A program made the translations under genes and the position numbers. From Bacteroidota bacterium (GTDB lineage Bacteria > Bacteroidota > Bacteroidia > Chitinophagales > Chitinophagaceae), in NCBI GenBank assembly GCA_023418315.1, contig JAEZZY010000046.1, positions 1 to 30,247 on the forward strand: DNA of 30,247 nucleotides, written 5' to 3'. The notes beneath the pieces are model-generated. The model was not told the DNA's origin, searched no databases, and saw only the letters and a list, made by a program, of their open reading frames with translations. Of this stretch, positions 22,820-30,247 are shown piece after piece (positions within the stretch are counted from its first letter, which is position 1; each line of letters starts with the position of its first letter).

Positions 22820-23765
22820 CCGATTGTATTCTCAATACTTTTCTGTTTTTCTTTTGTACCCGCATTTTTTCGGGTACGAGTTTGAGAATTTCCTGCATGA
22901 GACTGTTCAGTATTGCCATTTTTACAAAATTATCGGAAGTGATGAGGCTTACTTCACGCACCGGCGCAGGGTCTTCAAAATAGCGTACATTTTCCATCAA
23001 ATCTTCGGTAAATTCTACGGTGGAAAGTTCCGGAAGCACGGTCAATCCGCCGTTTCGATCCACCATCTTGCGCAGGGTTTCCACATTGCTGCTTTCATAG
23101 CGGAAGGGCTTTTCGGCTTGCAGTTCTTTTACATAATCGCTGCAAAGATCCAACACCTGATTGCGCATACAATGTCCTTCATGCAGCAACCACAAACGAT
23201 CCATGGCTATATCTTCCGGCGTTATCAGTTTTTTCTTCAACGCATTTTCGTCTTTGGCAAAATAGCCTACAAATTGCTCATAAAACAAAGGATATTCTTT
23301 TGTTGCACTTTCATTTAAAGGCGTGCTTACCAAGGCAGCATCTATCTCATTATGATACAGCGCTCGGATGATGGCATCGGTTTCCATTTCCTGAATGTAC
23401 AGCTGCACATCGGGGTAATGCGACACATAGCTATCCAGCAGCGAAGGGATGATATAGGGCGCAATAGTGGGAATGACGGCAAATCGAAACTGACCTTCCA
23501 CCGTATGTTGGTATCCTTGGATGATCTCACCTATTTTTTCGGATTCGGCAAGCGCTATCCGGGCTTGTGTTACTATCTTTTCGCCTATTTCCGTAACGGC
23601 TATAGGGTGCTTGTTTCTGTCGAATAATTTTACTCCCAGTTCATCTTCCAGCTTTTGAATCTGCATACTAAGCGTAGGCTGGGTTACAAAACATTTTTCG
23701 GCAGCAGCTACAAAGCTTTTATGCGTAGCCACAGCCACTACATATTCTAATTGAGTAATAGTCAT
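22809..23765 (-). CDS. oxyR: OxyR, LysR-type peroxide-sensing regulator
   Basis: 318 residues. The winged helix-turn-helix is at ~1-60 (MTITQLEYVVAVATHKSFVA ... VTQPTLSMQIQKLEDELG), followed by the linker helix and a two-lobed sensor domain (~90-300). The redox cysteines are Cys199 and Cys208 in HEGHCMRNQVLDLC, the same residue numbers and spacing as in E. coli OxyR. That makes the OxyR call firm over a generic LysR protein. Oxidation of this pair by hydrogen peroxide activates antioxidant genes. No katA, ahpC or dps lies next to it here. A TAGGTTTG -7 element precedes the start. The C-terminal ~18 residues are Lys/Arg-rich. Confidence 0.92.
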   Translation of the reverse strand: MTITQLEYVVAVATHKSFVAAAEKCFVTQPTLSMQIQKLEDELGVKLFDRNKHPIAVTEIGEKIVTQARIALAESEKIGEIIQGYQHTVEGQFRFAVIPTIAPYIIPSLLDSYVSHYPDVQLYIQEMETDAIIRALYHNEIDAALVSTPLNESATKEYPLFYEQFVGYFAKDENALKKKLITPEDIAMDRLWLLHEGHCMRNQVLDLCSDYVKELQAEKPFRYESSNVETLRKMVDRNGGLTVLPELSTVEFTEDLMENVRYFEDPAPVREVSLITSDNFVKMAILNSLMQEILKLVPEKMRVQKKNRKVLRIQSAKL

Positions 23766-23782
23766 GGTGGATGATTAAGTTA

Positions 23783-23790
23783 CAAACCTA
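23783..23790 (-). promoter_or_regulatory. -7 promoter element of oxyR
   Basis: TAGGTTTG on the minus strand, an exact TAnnTTTG match, predicts a start near 23776 and a short ~10-nt leader. No -33 element is seen. Confidence 0.45.
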
Positions 23791-23895
23791 ATACATTTAG
23801 CTAAGAGTGTAATGAAGGAGCAGGGGATATAGGCATATTACCTGGCGCCACTGCATCCATCCGCGATTCCGCCTCAGCAACCCATCTCCAACCCT

Positions 23896-23903
23896 TACAT
23901 TTG
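23896..23903 (+). promoter_or_regulatory. -7 promoter element of the thioesterase gene
   Basis: TACATTTG, an exact TAnnTTTG match, 20 bp before the ATG at 23924. The -33 region is not conserved. Confidence 0.45.
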
Positions 23904-23923
23904 CATTCAAAATATAAAAACGA

Positions 23924-24388
23924 ATGAGCCAACCGCATCACTCTATTCCTCCTGCAGAGATGCTTGATTATATCCGCCAACATTATTTAGGAAAGAACAT
24001 AACCGACTCACGCTCGCCGGCCGGCAACTGGATGGAGTTTACGCTGGAAAATATAGAAAAAGGACATGCCGAAATTTCCCTTACCGTAAAGCCGGAAATG
24101 ACCAATCCCTATGGAAATATTCACGGAGGGATGATGTCTTTGGTGATGGATGAAACCATCGGGTGGGCGGTGTTGAGCCTGGGTATGGAGCATCATTATA
24201 CTTCGCTCAATCTCAATGTAGATTTCCTGTATGCCATCAAGCAAGGGGATAGGCTAAAATCAATAGCCCGTGTAGTGCGGGCAGGCAAGAAAATAATCCA
24301 TGTAGAATGTACGGTGCTGGATAGTGCGGGCACGCTTTTGGGCAGAGCCGGAAGCAATCTTATCGTTACCAGTATGAAGCCGGGATAA
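23924..24388 (+). CDS. PaaI-type hotdog-fold thioesterase
   Basis: 154 residues, one hotdog domain. The catalytic region is NPYGNIHGGMMSLVMDETIG, with the HGG turn at the start of the long central helix and the acidic residues that follow it. YTSLNLNVDFLYAIKQGDRL and the C-terminal strand ECTVLDSAGTLLGRAGSNLIV complete the fold. Members hydrolyse aryl- or acyl-CoA thioesters. The PaaI branch rescues CoA from dead-end phenylacetate intermediates. Because paaZ lies 3.3 kb away, a phenylacetate role is possible, but the many generic PaaI-like thioesterases make this uncertain. The stop lies 18 bp from the convergent Usp gene. Confidence 0.85.
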   Translation: MSQPHHSIPPAEMLDYIRQHYLGKNITDSRSPAGNWMEFTLENIEKGHAEISLTVKPEMTNPYGNIHGGMMSLVMDETIGWAVLSLGMEHHYTSLNLNVDFLYAIKQGDRLKSIARVVRAGKKIIHVECTVLDSAGTLLGRAGSNLIVTSMKPG

Positions 24389-24406
24389 TGCCTATATAGA
24401 CCCTAT

Positions 24407-25240
24407 TTACTGACGATGCTCGTGCAATGCCACCAACGGAATAGTCGTGGTTTTTACCAGCGATTTGGTATGGCTTTTCTTAAAAATGCTTTCCAAGAAG
24501 GAATGTTTATGAGGCACAATCACGAGCCAGTCCATATTGTTTTCTTTGATAAAATTGTCCACACCTTCCTCAATGCTCGCTTTTTCTACAAAATGATATA
24601 TGGGGTCTATGGATGCCAGCGATTGATGCAACGGCGTACCTTCCATACTGAGTTGCTGTTCTTCACTGCTTTCATTGCTGTTTCGATCAATGTATAAAAT
24701 ATGAAGTTGTGCCTGAGCCAAGGTGGCGAGGTGTTTCAAATCTTCCGCTAAGGCGCTATCCTCATTGTTTTTAAAATCGCAGGCATAGCATATTTTCTTC
24801 ACTGCACGATAGGAATATCCGGTAGGAACGCCCAGCACCGGCACTTTCACATGCCGCATAGCGCCTACCGTATTGCTTCCGAGCCACATCAGGTCGTCTT
24901 TGGCGCCATCGTTTCCCAACACCACCATCAAGGGTTTTTCTTCTTCCGCTATTTCCTGCAGGCAATCTATAATATCCCCAAAGGTTACCTGTCCGGAAAC
25001 GGTAAGTTGCGGATAAGTAGCTGCCAGTTCGTTTACCAGCGAATCCATGCGCTCTTCCGCTATTTCTCTGCCTTCGTCCAAAGGCATTACCGGCATAGGG
25101 TTTTCGCCAAAGGTAACGGGTATCATAAAGCTGTGAATCAGTTTTAGCGATGCGTGGGCAGCTCCCGCCAGCTTACAGGCGTAGTGCAGCGCATTGTCGG
25201 CGGCATCGGAAAAATCGGTAGCGGCAAGTATGTAAGGCAT
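24407..25240 (-). CDS. Universal stress protein with two UspA domains
   Basis: 277 residues. Domain 1 (~1-143) starts PYILAATDFSDAADNALHYA and ends VLGNDGAKDDLMWLGSNTVG ... HVKVPVLGVPTG, with a glycine pattern resembling the UspA ATP site. Domain 2 (~148-277) starts KKICYACDFKNNEDSALAEDL and ends VIVPHKHSFLESIFKKSHTKSLV ... TIPLVAL, and lacks the glycine motif, so only the first half may bind nucleotide. Tandem Usp proteins are common in Bacteroidota. They affect survival under starvation and stress, with no defined biochemical activity. The crotonase gene ends only 5 bp upstream, so the two are one operon. Confidence 0.9.
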   Translation of the reverse strand: MPYILAATDFSDAADNALHYACKLAGAAHASLKLIHSFMIPVTFGENPMPVMPLDEGREIAEERMDSLVNELAATYPQLTVSGQVTFGDIIDCLQEIAEEEKPLMVVLGNDGAKDDLMWLGSNTVGAMRHVKVPVLGVPTGYSYRAVKKICYACDFKNNEDSALAEDLKHLATLAQAQLHILYIDRNSNESSEEQQLSMEGTPLHQSLASIDPIYHFVEKASIEEGVDNFIKENNMDWLVIVPHKHSFLESIFKKSHTKSLVKTTTIPLVALHEHRQ

Positions 25241-25245
25241 AGCGC

Positions 25246-26022
25246 TTAGTTTTTTACGGCTTTAGATTTGAATTTATTAATGGCGTTTATAGTGAAATCG
25301 CTCAAAACAAGTGTGCCACTGATGCTTGCTCTTTCCATGAGTAATTGATCCCAGTGTTCGGTGCCGCGCCAGAATATTTTTTTCAGTTCCCACATAGCCA
25401 GCGGGCTGCTGTTTGCCAGTTTATCTGCCAGGGTTTTAATCGCTTCATCCATCTCCTCTGTATTGCTGTGTATTTCTGCATAAAGCCCGTGTTTTTTCGC
25501 CCATTCGGCAGACCGCCATTCCGTGGCATCTATAGCAAGCTGAGAAAAACAAGATACGCCTATTTTTCGTTCTACTGCCGGGCCTACCACAAAAGGACCA
25601 ATCCCTATGGCAAGCTCGCTTAGCTTTATAGAAGCCTCTTCCGTAGCAATCGCATAATCCACGGCGGCTGCCAAGCCTACGCCACCGCCTACCGCTTTCC
25701 CGTGTATGCGACCGATGATGAGCTTATGGCATCTCCGCATGGCATTAATCACATTTGCAAAGCCGCTGAAAAACTGCAATCCTTGTTCCTTGTTTTGAAT
25801 GACTATCAATTCATCAAAAGAAGCGCCGGCACAAAACGCTTTTTCTCCTGCACTTTTCAGGATGATTACCTTCACGCGGTCGTCAATACCGAGGTCGTTG
25901 ATGGATTTGGCGAGATCGCTCAAGATAGCGCCGGGTAAGGAATTACTTGCCGGATGATAAAATTCTATCGTAGCGATACCTTGTTCTACAGTATGGCGCA
26001 CATAGCCTTCGGAATGTTGCAT
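25246..26022 (-). CDS. Enoyl-CoA hydratase/isomerase family protein
   Basis: 258 residues, crotonase fold. The oxyanion-hole strands are KAFCAGASFDEL and IHGKAVGGGVGLAAAVDYAIA. In classical hydratases the second strand reads GGGxE (Glu144 in rat crotonase); here it is GGGVGL, so that Glu is a Gly. The second catalytic Glu is kept in SIKLSELAIGIGPFVVG (Glu164 position). Loss of one Glu argues for an isomerase or another crotonase reaction rather than plain water addition. It is the first gene of a pair with the UspA protein. Its substrate is unknown. PaaF/PaaG-type activity is possible given paaZ nearby, but not shown. Confidence 0.88.
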   Translation of the reverse strand: MQHSEGYVRHTVEQGIATIEFYHPASNSLPGAILSDLAKSINDLGIDDRVKVIILKSAGEKAFCAGASFDELIVIQNKEQGLQFFSGFANVINAMRRCHKLIIGRIHGKAVGGGVGLAAAVDYAIATEEASIKLSELAIGIGPFVVGPAVERKIGVSCFSQLAIDATEWRSAEWAKKHGLYAEIHSNTEEMDEAIKTLADKLANSSPLAMWELKKIFWRGTEHWDQLLMERASISGTLVLSDFTINAINKFKSKAVKN

Positions 26023-26131
26023 AAACGAATAATTTGTGTGCGCTAAGATAAAAACTAAATCAGATGTAAAAGGCTATGCCGTTTAATTTTTATAGGAAGT
26101 CTGATTATCTTGTTCTGCGTATTTTTTTTGG

Positions 26132-27646
26132 ATGAATAAGATGGTTGATTTTATAGACCGCCACGCAGAGGCTGTGGTTCGCTGCGTCTTAGCTATCCTT
26201 CTGCTATGGGGGCTGGCAATGGTGGTTTTTGCTATAAAACCCTTTTGGCATGATGAATGGCGGCTTATTTACAACCTGAAATTTAAAACAGCCCGTGAGC
26301 TGTGGGGAGATCTGGAATTTACCCAGCAATTTCCGCGGGTGTATTTGCAACTCACCAAAATCGTAAGCTCCTTTTTTAACTATTCTTATTTTTCCCTTCG
26401 TTTTCCGGCTTATTTCCTTGCGGTACTTAATGTTTGGTTCTGTTTCCGATTGATGAAGAGGATGTATAAATCGTTTTTTTTAGAGCGTTATCTTTTCGTT
26501 TTAATGACCGTTTCCAACTTTACTTTTATTGAATATCTGGTACAGACCAAACATTATCAGATGGAGATATTGATGAGCCTGACAGCGCTTTGGCAAATGC
26601 TGGAAATGATATCCCTGTTTGAAAATGGGCTGCGTAATAAAGCCCGCTATGTGCTGCTCTGCACCGTTTTTTTGGCAGCGCCGTTTTTCAGCTATACTTA
26701 TCCTATAGCAGTTGCACCGGTTTTTATAGTGGTGTTGTTACAGCTTTTTTTATGGAAAAAATACCGCCATAAAATGCTTTCGGCGCGGCAGCAACTCTTC
26801 CCGTTATTTCTTTCCGCCATAGCCATTTTTGTCTTTTACCTAATTGATGTGCGGCAGTTGATGAATGATGAAGAGATGCACACTTTTTGGAAATTTAGGA
26901 TGGCAAATGAGGGCGAAAAAGGATGGGTTATAGGGAAAAATCTTTGGGGTTGGTTTGCGAAAATGGGCTCCGGCTTTGTGTTTGAACTGCTCTTTGGCGT
27001 TACGGGCATTGCTGCGGTGGTGTATGCACTCAGCCGGCATTTGCTCTATTTGAAAAAAAATGCGGACATAAACGGCTCCGCACAACTGCGGCTTTATAGC
27101 ATCGGACTGACGCTGGTAGTGCTTGTGTTATTCTTTGCCGGAAAATTGCCTTTGAGCGAGCCTAAGTTCAATGCATTTACCATACCGGCAATTTCCATCT
27201 TAGTAATTTATTTTCTTTCGGAAATGAGAAAACGAAAAGGGCTAAGCATCGTAAAATTTTATACGATTGTTCTTTTTTGCGCACTTTCTGGGAATGTGAT
27301 TACGTCCGTCATCCATAGCTTTACCCTGCCCGAATATAAAAAAAGAATGGCGATCTATCATGCCACGCAGGAAGCCATTTCCCTCGCACAAAAGGAGAAC
27401 ATTCCCATTCTTATCGGTCCCGGTGTTGCCTATCCGGATGACATTCATAGCCACATGCCGGGCATGCAACTGATTACAGCGGATTGTGTGTTAAAAACAT
27501 TTCCGGCATATAGCGCTTCCCGGCAATTGCTTGTAGTGCCTATACGGCATATAGATTCTTTTGCAAAAGAATGGCAACAGCTTCCCCGCTCTTATCACCG
27601 GGTAATGATAGGGGATGGATTGGTGTACAAAATTTATGAACGATAA
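26132..27646 (+). CDS. Polytopic membrane protein, GT-C glycosyltransferase-like
   Basis: 504 residues with about ten hydrophobic helices (for example ~18-35 RCVLAILLLWGLAMVVFA, ~183-205, ~225-243, ~285-302, ~325-340) and a C-terminal soluble part of ~100 residues (from ~400). The first external loop, AIKPFWHDEWRLIYNLKF, places an acidic pair just after helix 1, as in GT39 and ArnT-type glycosyltransferases. These use lipid-phosphate sugars. FPRVYLQLTKI and FSLRFPAYFLAVLNVWFCFRLMKR follow in the order usual for that fold. It has its own position between divergent and convergent neighbours and no glycan gene cluster around it. The donor and acceptor are unknown. An ATG at residue 4 is an alternative start. 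Confidence 0.7.
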   Translation: MNKMVDFIDRHAEAVVRCVLAILLLWGLAMVVFAIKPFWHDEWRLIYNLKFKTARELWGDLEFTQQFPRVYLQLTKIVSSFFNYSYFSLRFPAYFLAVLNVWFCFRLMKRMYKSFFLERYLFVLMTVSNFTFIEYLVQTKHYQMEILMSLTALWQMLEMISLFENGLRNKARYVLLCTVFLAAPFFSYTYPIAVAPVFIVVLLQLFLWKKYRHKMLSARQQLFPLFLSAIAIFVFYLIDVRQLMNDEEMHTFWKFRMANEGEKGWVIGKNLWGWFAKMGSGFVFELLFGVTGIAAVVYALSRHLLYLKKNADINGSAQLRLYSIGLTLVVLVLFFAGKLPLSEPKFNAFTIPAISILVIYFLSEMRKRKGLSIVKFYTIVLFCALSGNVITSVIHSFTLPEYKKRMAIYHATQEAISLAQKENIPILIGPGVAYPDDIHSHMPGMQLITADCVLKTFPAYSASRQLLVVPIRHIDSFAKEWQQLPRSYHRVMIGDGLVYKIYER

Positions 27647-27669
27647 AGCAAGAATATTAAGGTGGATGC

Positions 27670-29742
27670 TCATGATTTCCGCTGCACCATTGTAAGGATA
27701 GTTGCTACGCCCACCAACGGATTTTCTTCATCTTCATCCAGCATTTCCACCAGCCATTTTACGATTCCACGTTTGATAAGCGTTTTCGGTTCATCGGGGT
27801 TTTCGGTTACGTCATTAGGCATTTTTTGTTTGCAGGTAAAACGTACATGGATTTTAGCTCCCGGATAAACCGGCTTTGTAAAACGCAGTTCATCAATACC
27901 ATAATTCAGCAGCACCGGATTGCGCTCATAGCTGTCCACAAACAATCCTGCGGAAAGGCTCATGATAAAATATCCGTGCGCTACTTGACGGTCGAACATC
28001 GTTCCGTTGAAATCGCTATTTATTTTATGCGCGTAAAAATTATCGCCGCTCAGTTCCGCAAAGCGGTCTATATCTTCGGAAGTAATTTCTCTGGAAGCTG
28101 TAAGAAGCTGATCGCCCACATTCAGTTCCTCATAATATTTTTTAAACGGATGAATATCGGTTATGTTTCCTTTGGCGCCTTGCTGATAAACATTCGTTAT
28201 AGCGGTAAGGGTGGTGGGGCTGCCCTGAATAGCGGTACGATTGAGGTAATGCAGCACGCCGCGTTTTCCCCCCATTTCTTCGCCACCGCCCGCGCGACCC
28301 GGACCGCCATGTATCAGCATCGGCATGGGCGAGCCATGACCTGTGCTTTCCTTAGCGCTTTCCCTGTTCAACACTAAGATACGACCATGCATCACCGATG
28401 CGCCGAGCACAAACGCACGCGCCAGTTTATCATCCGCAGTTACCAAAGAACATACTAAGGAACCTTTACCCATTTTAGCTAATTCAATCGCTTCTTCGAT
28501 ATGATTATAGGGCATGAGGGTACTTACGGGTCCAAAAGCTTCTATGTTGTGTACATCTGTTTTTTGAAAAGGAGCATCGTTAAAAAACACGACCGGTGGC
28601 AGGAAGGCACCTTTATTTTTATCGGCGCCGGTTACTTCAAAATTTTCGAGATTACCGATTACTACGGTTTGTGTTTTGGCAAGTAGTGCGATTTTTTCTT
28701 TTACTTCTTCGCGTTGCGAAATCCCTGCTAAAGAGCCCATGCGCACCCCTTCCACTTTAGGATCGCCAATGATGGTTTGCGAAAGCCTTTTTCCTAAGGC
28801 AATTTGCACATCTTCCACTTTGTCGGCAGGCACCATGATGCGGCGTACAGCGGTACATTTTTGTCCGGCTTTGGTGGTGATTTCTCTGGCTACTTCTTTA
28901 ATAAAAATATCAAACTCCGGCATGTCGGGTGTAACGTCCGTTCCTAACACACAGCAGTTGAGCGAATCGGCTTCAAGGTTGAACGGGACGGCTTCTTCCA
29001 CCAGTCGGGGATGTGCTTTCAGTTTTTTTCCTGTTTCCGCAGAGCCAGTAAAGGTTACGACATCCTGATTTTTTACATGATCTAAAATGCCGCGTGCAGA
29101 CCCGCAGATCAGTTGCAGCGAGCCTTCCGGCAGGATTTTGGATTTAATGATTTCTTCAAAAACCGCTTCGGTAAGGAAGGAGGTAAGCGTAGCCGGTTTC
29201 ACAATAGCAGGCACACCCGCCAGCAGATTCACCGCTACTTTTTCCAACATGCCCCATACGGGAAAATTGAACGCGTTGATATGGATGGCCACGCCTTCTT
29301 TTGGGGTCATGATATGATGTCCTATAAAACTACCCCCTTTAGAAAGACTAATGGGATCGCCATCCACATAATAGGTTTCATCGGGAAACTGACGGCGCAG
29401 GCTTGCATTGGCAAACAGATTGCCTATACCGCCTTCTATATCCACCCAGCTATCGGATTTGGTAGCGCCGGTGAGTGCGCTCAATTCGTAGAAATATTTT
29501 TTCTTTTCCAGCAAGTGCATAGCCAGTGCTTTCAGCATTCTGCCCCGTTCATGGAAGGTAAGCCTGCGCAAAGCTGGGCCGCCTGTTTTGCGGGCATAAT
29601 CCATCATAGCGCCAAAGTCCAGTCCTTCGCTGCTTGCCGTATAAACTGCTTCGCCTGTGATGGCGTTATGAAGTGTTTCGCCTTCTTGAGTTGCCGTTAT
29701 CCACTTTCCTTCTGCGTAATTTTTTAATTGTGTAAGAGCCAT
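27670..29742 (-). CDS. paaZ: PaaZ, bifunctional aldehyde dehydrogenase / oxepin-CoA hydrolase
   Basis: 690 residues from the ATG at 29742 (MALTQLKNYAEGKW); an ATG 17 codons upstream adds no conserved sequence. PaaZ opens the oxepin-CoA ring of the aerobic phenylacetate pathway and oxidises the resulting aldehyde. The dehydrogenase domain (~1-515) has Asn159 (HINAFNFPVWG), Glu257 (FNLEADSLN) and the catalytic Cys296 (TKAGQKCTAVRR). The MaoC-like hydrolase domain (~530-690) has Asp567 and His572 in ELSGDNFYAH and QVAHGYFIMSL. These positions fall within a few residues of those in E. coli PaaZ. No paaABCDE or paaK is in the window, so its pathway partners must be elsewhere. It lies 117 bp from the CRISPR array. 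Confidence 0.94.
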   Translation of the reverse strand: MALTQLKNYAEGKWITATQEGETLHNAITGEAVYTASSEGLDFGAMMDYARKTGGPALRRLTFHERGRMLKALAMHLLEKKKYFYELSALTGATKSDSWVDIEGGIGNLFANASLRRQFPDETYYVDGDPISLSKGGSFIGHHIMTPKEGVAIHINAFNFPVWGMLEKVAVNLLAGVPAIVKPATLTSFLTEAVFEEIIKSKILPEGSLQLICGSARGILDHVKNQDVVTFTGSAETGKKLKAHPRLVEEAVPFNLEADSLNCCVLGTDVTPDMPEFDIFIKEVAREITTKAGQKCTAVRRIMVPADKVEDVQIALGKRLSQTIIGDPKVEGVRMGSLAGISQREEVKEKIALLAKTQTVVIGNLENFEVTGADKNKGAFLPPVVFFNDAPFQKTDVHNIEAFGPVSTLMPYNHIEEAIELAKMGKGSLVCSLVTADDKLARAFVLGASVMHGRILVLNRESAKESTGHGSPMPMLIHGGPGRAGGGEEMGGKRGVLHYLNRTAIQGSPTTLTAITNVYQQGAKGNITDIHPFKKYYEELNVGDQLLTASREITSEDIDRFAELSGDNFYAHKINSDFNGTMFDRQVAHGYFIMSLSAGLFVDSYERNPVLLNYGIDELRFTKPVYPGAKIHVRFTCKQKMPNDVTENPDEPKTLIKRGIVKWLVEMLDEDEENPLVGVATILTMVQRKS

Positions 29743-29859
29743 ATTGCAATCTGAATGTAAGAGCTGCAATTTAATGGAATTATAGGCATTCATTTTATAG
29801 GGAGTTTATTATTTTGGGAAAAATGGAAAGCAGGGGATGAAGAGCGTAGTTTTCATACT

Positions 29860-30247
29860 TCTTTTGATGCAAATGGTTATTTGAATAACTTAGGTCTTTG
29901 ACAACCCCGCGAGGAGGCAGAAGAGGAATTTAGCAGTTGTGATTTGCTTTCAACTTTTGAATAACTTAGGTCTTTGACAACCCGTTATCAATGGTTGAGA
30001 CTGTTAGTTTAGTTGTGATTTGCTTTCAACTTTTGAATAACTTAGGTCTTTGACAACAAACGAAGAACCGGGACATCAGTACGACTAGTTGTGATTTGCT
30101 TTCAACTTTTGAATAACTTAGGTCTTTGACAACTAACATACGGAAAATAGCACTGAAAGAAAAGTTGTGATTTGCTTTCAACTTTTGAATAACTTAGGTC
30201 TTTGACAACAATGAGCGAATCGAATTTGACGCGTTGCAGTTGTGATT
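29860..30247 (+). CRISPR. CRISPR array, type II-C-like, runs off the right edge
   Basis: Four complete identical 46-bp repeats lie at 29936-29981, 30012-30057, 30088-30133 and 30164-30209, a cut-off copy starts at 30239, and a half-degenerate copy ends at 29905. The repeat begins GTTGTGATTTGCTTTCAACT and ends TTAGGTCTTTGACAAC, with GTTGT/ACAAC inverted ends. Its length and 5' sequence fit repeats of type II-C (Cas9) systems in Bacteroidota, read on the plus strand. Spacers at 29906-29935, 29982-30011, 30058-30087 and 30134-30163 are 30 nt and the fifth (30210-30238) is 29 nt, all different. No cas gene or tracrRNA is visible; they should lie to the right. Spacer targets cannot be assigned from sequence alone. 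Confidence 0.97.
29880..29905 (+). repeat. Half-degenerate first CRISPR repeat
   Basis: The last 26 bp match the consensus perfectly (TTTGAATAACTTAGGTCT and onwards to ACAAC), while the preceding 20 bp (29860-29879) show no similarity beyond chance. The loss marks this as the array's terminal, oldest end. Confidence 0.85.

Noticed and set aside
29826..29832. Possible tracrRNA anti-repeat (GAAAGCA) left of the CRISPR array
   Set aside because: Only seven bases match the complement of the repeat, no more than chance, and no terminator follows.

Overview
The window is chromosomal DNA of a member of the Bacteroidota, most likely Chitinophagaceae-like. Supporting signs are TAnnTTTG-type -7 promoter elements, two secreted proteins ending in type IX secretion (T9SS) sorting domains, a TonB-dependent receptor with an N-terminal carboxypeptidase-regulatory-like domain, the efp-accB-accC and eno-divIC gene orders, and a 46-nt type II-C-like CRISPR repeat at the right edge. 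Most genes are housekeeping or envelope genes. No transposase, integrase or phage structural gene is visible.

Layout. 1-1280 (-) is the N-terminal part of a TonB-dependent receptor. It is followed by a 387-bp regulatory region with an operator-like repeat and a candidate tiny RNA, then a lipocalin-like lipoprotein. 2221-5166 (-) holds eno, a DivIC/FtsB-like septum protein and a DAO-type FAD oxidoreductase. 5437-6897 (+) is a periplasmic HtrA/DegP protease, followed by tRNA-Lys(CTT) and a RicT-like PSP1 protein. 8749-11341 is a regulatory cluster: two tandem NarL-type response regulators (-), a small XRE-type regulator (+), and a lone receiver protein (+) behind a 357-bp region with two stacked promoters and a terminator-like hairpin. 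No histidine kinase is present in this cluster. 11421-13948 (-) is efp-accB-accC; this EF-P has Arg rather than Lys at its tip. 14139-17040 (+) is an envelope-sensing operon: LiaF-like membrane protein, small DUF4288-like protein, LytS-type kinase and LytTR regulator. 17119-22819 contains two T9SS cargo proteins (one with an Omp28-like CGWC thioredoxin-type motif), a CtpA/Prc protease, a YjbR protein, plsY and a spermidine-synthase-like protein. 22809-29742 contains oxyR, a PaaI-type thioesterase, a tandem-domain UspA protein paired with a crotonase, a GT-C-like membrane protein and paaZ. From 29860 to the right edge is a CRISPR array with 30-nt spacers and no cas gene in view.

How the genes fit together. 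Envelope maintenance recurs through the window: HtrA, CtpA, the LiaF-LytS-LytTR module, DivIC, PlsY and acetyl-CoA carboxylase subunits for lipid supply, plus T9SS cargo. A stress and acyl-CoA theme runs through the right third: OxyR, Usp, thioesterase, crotonase and PaaZ. The least conventional signals are non-coding or at single residues. They are the half-degenerate first CRISPR repeat, the Arg32 EF-P tip, two candidate small RNAs or leaders, a long inverted repeat between eno and divIC, and an apparent excess of the hexamer TATAGG, strongest between genes.
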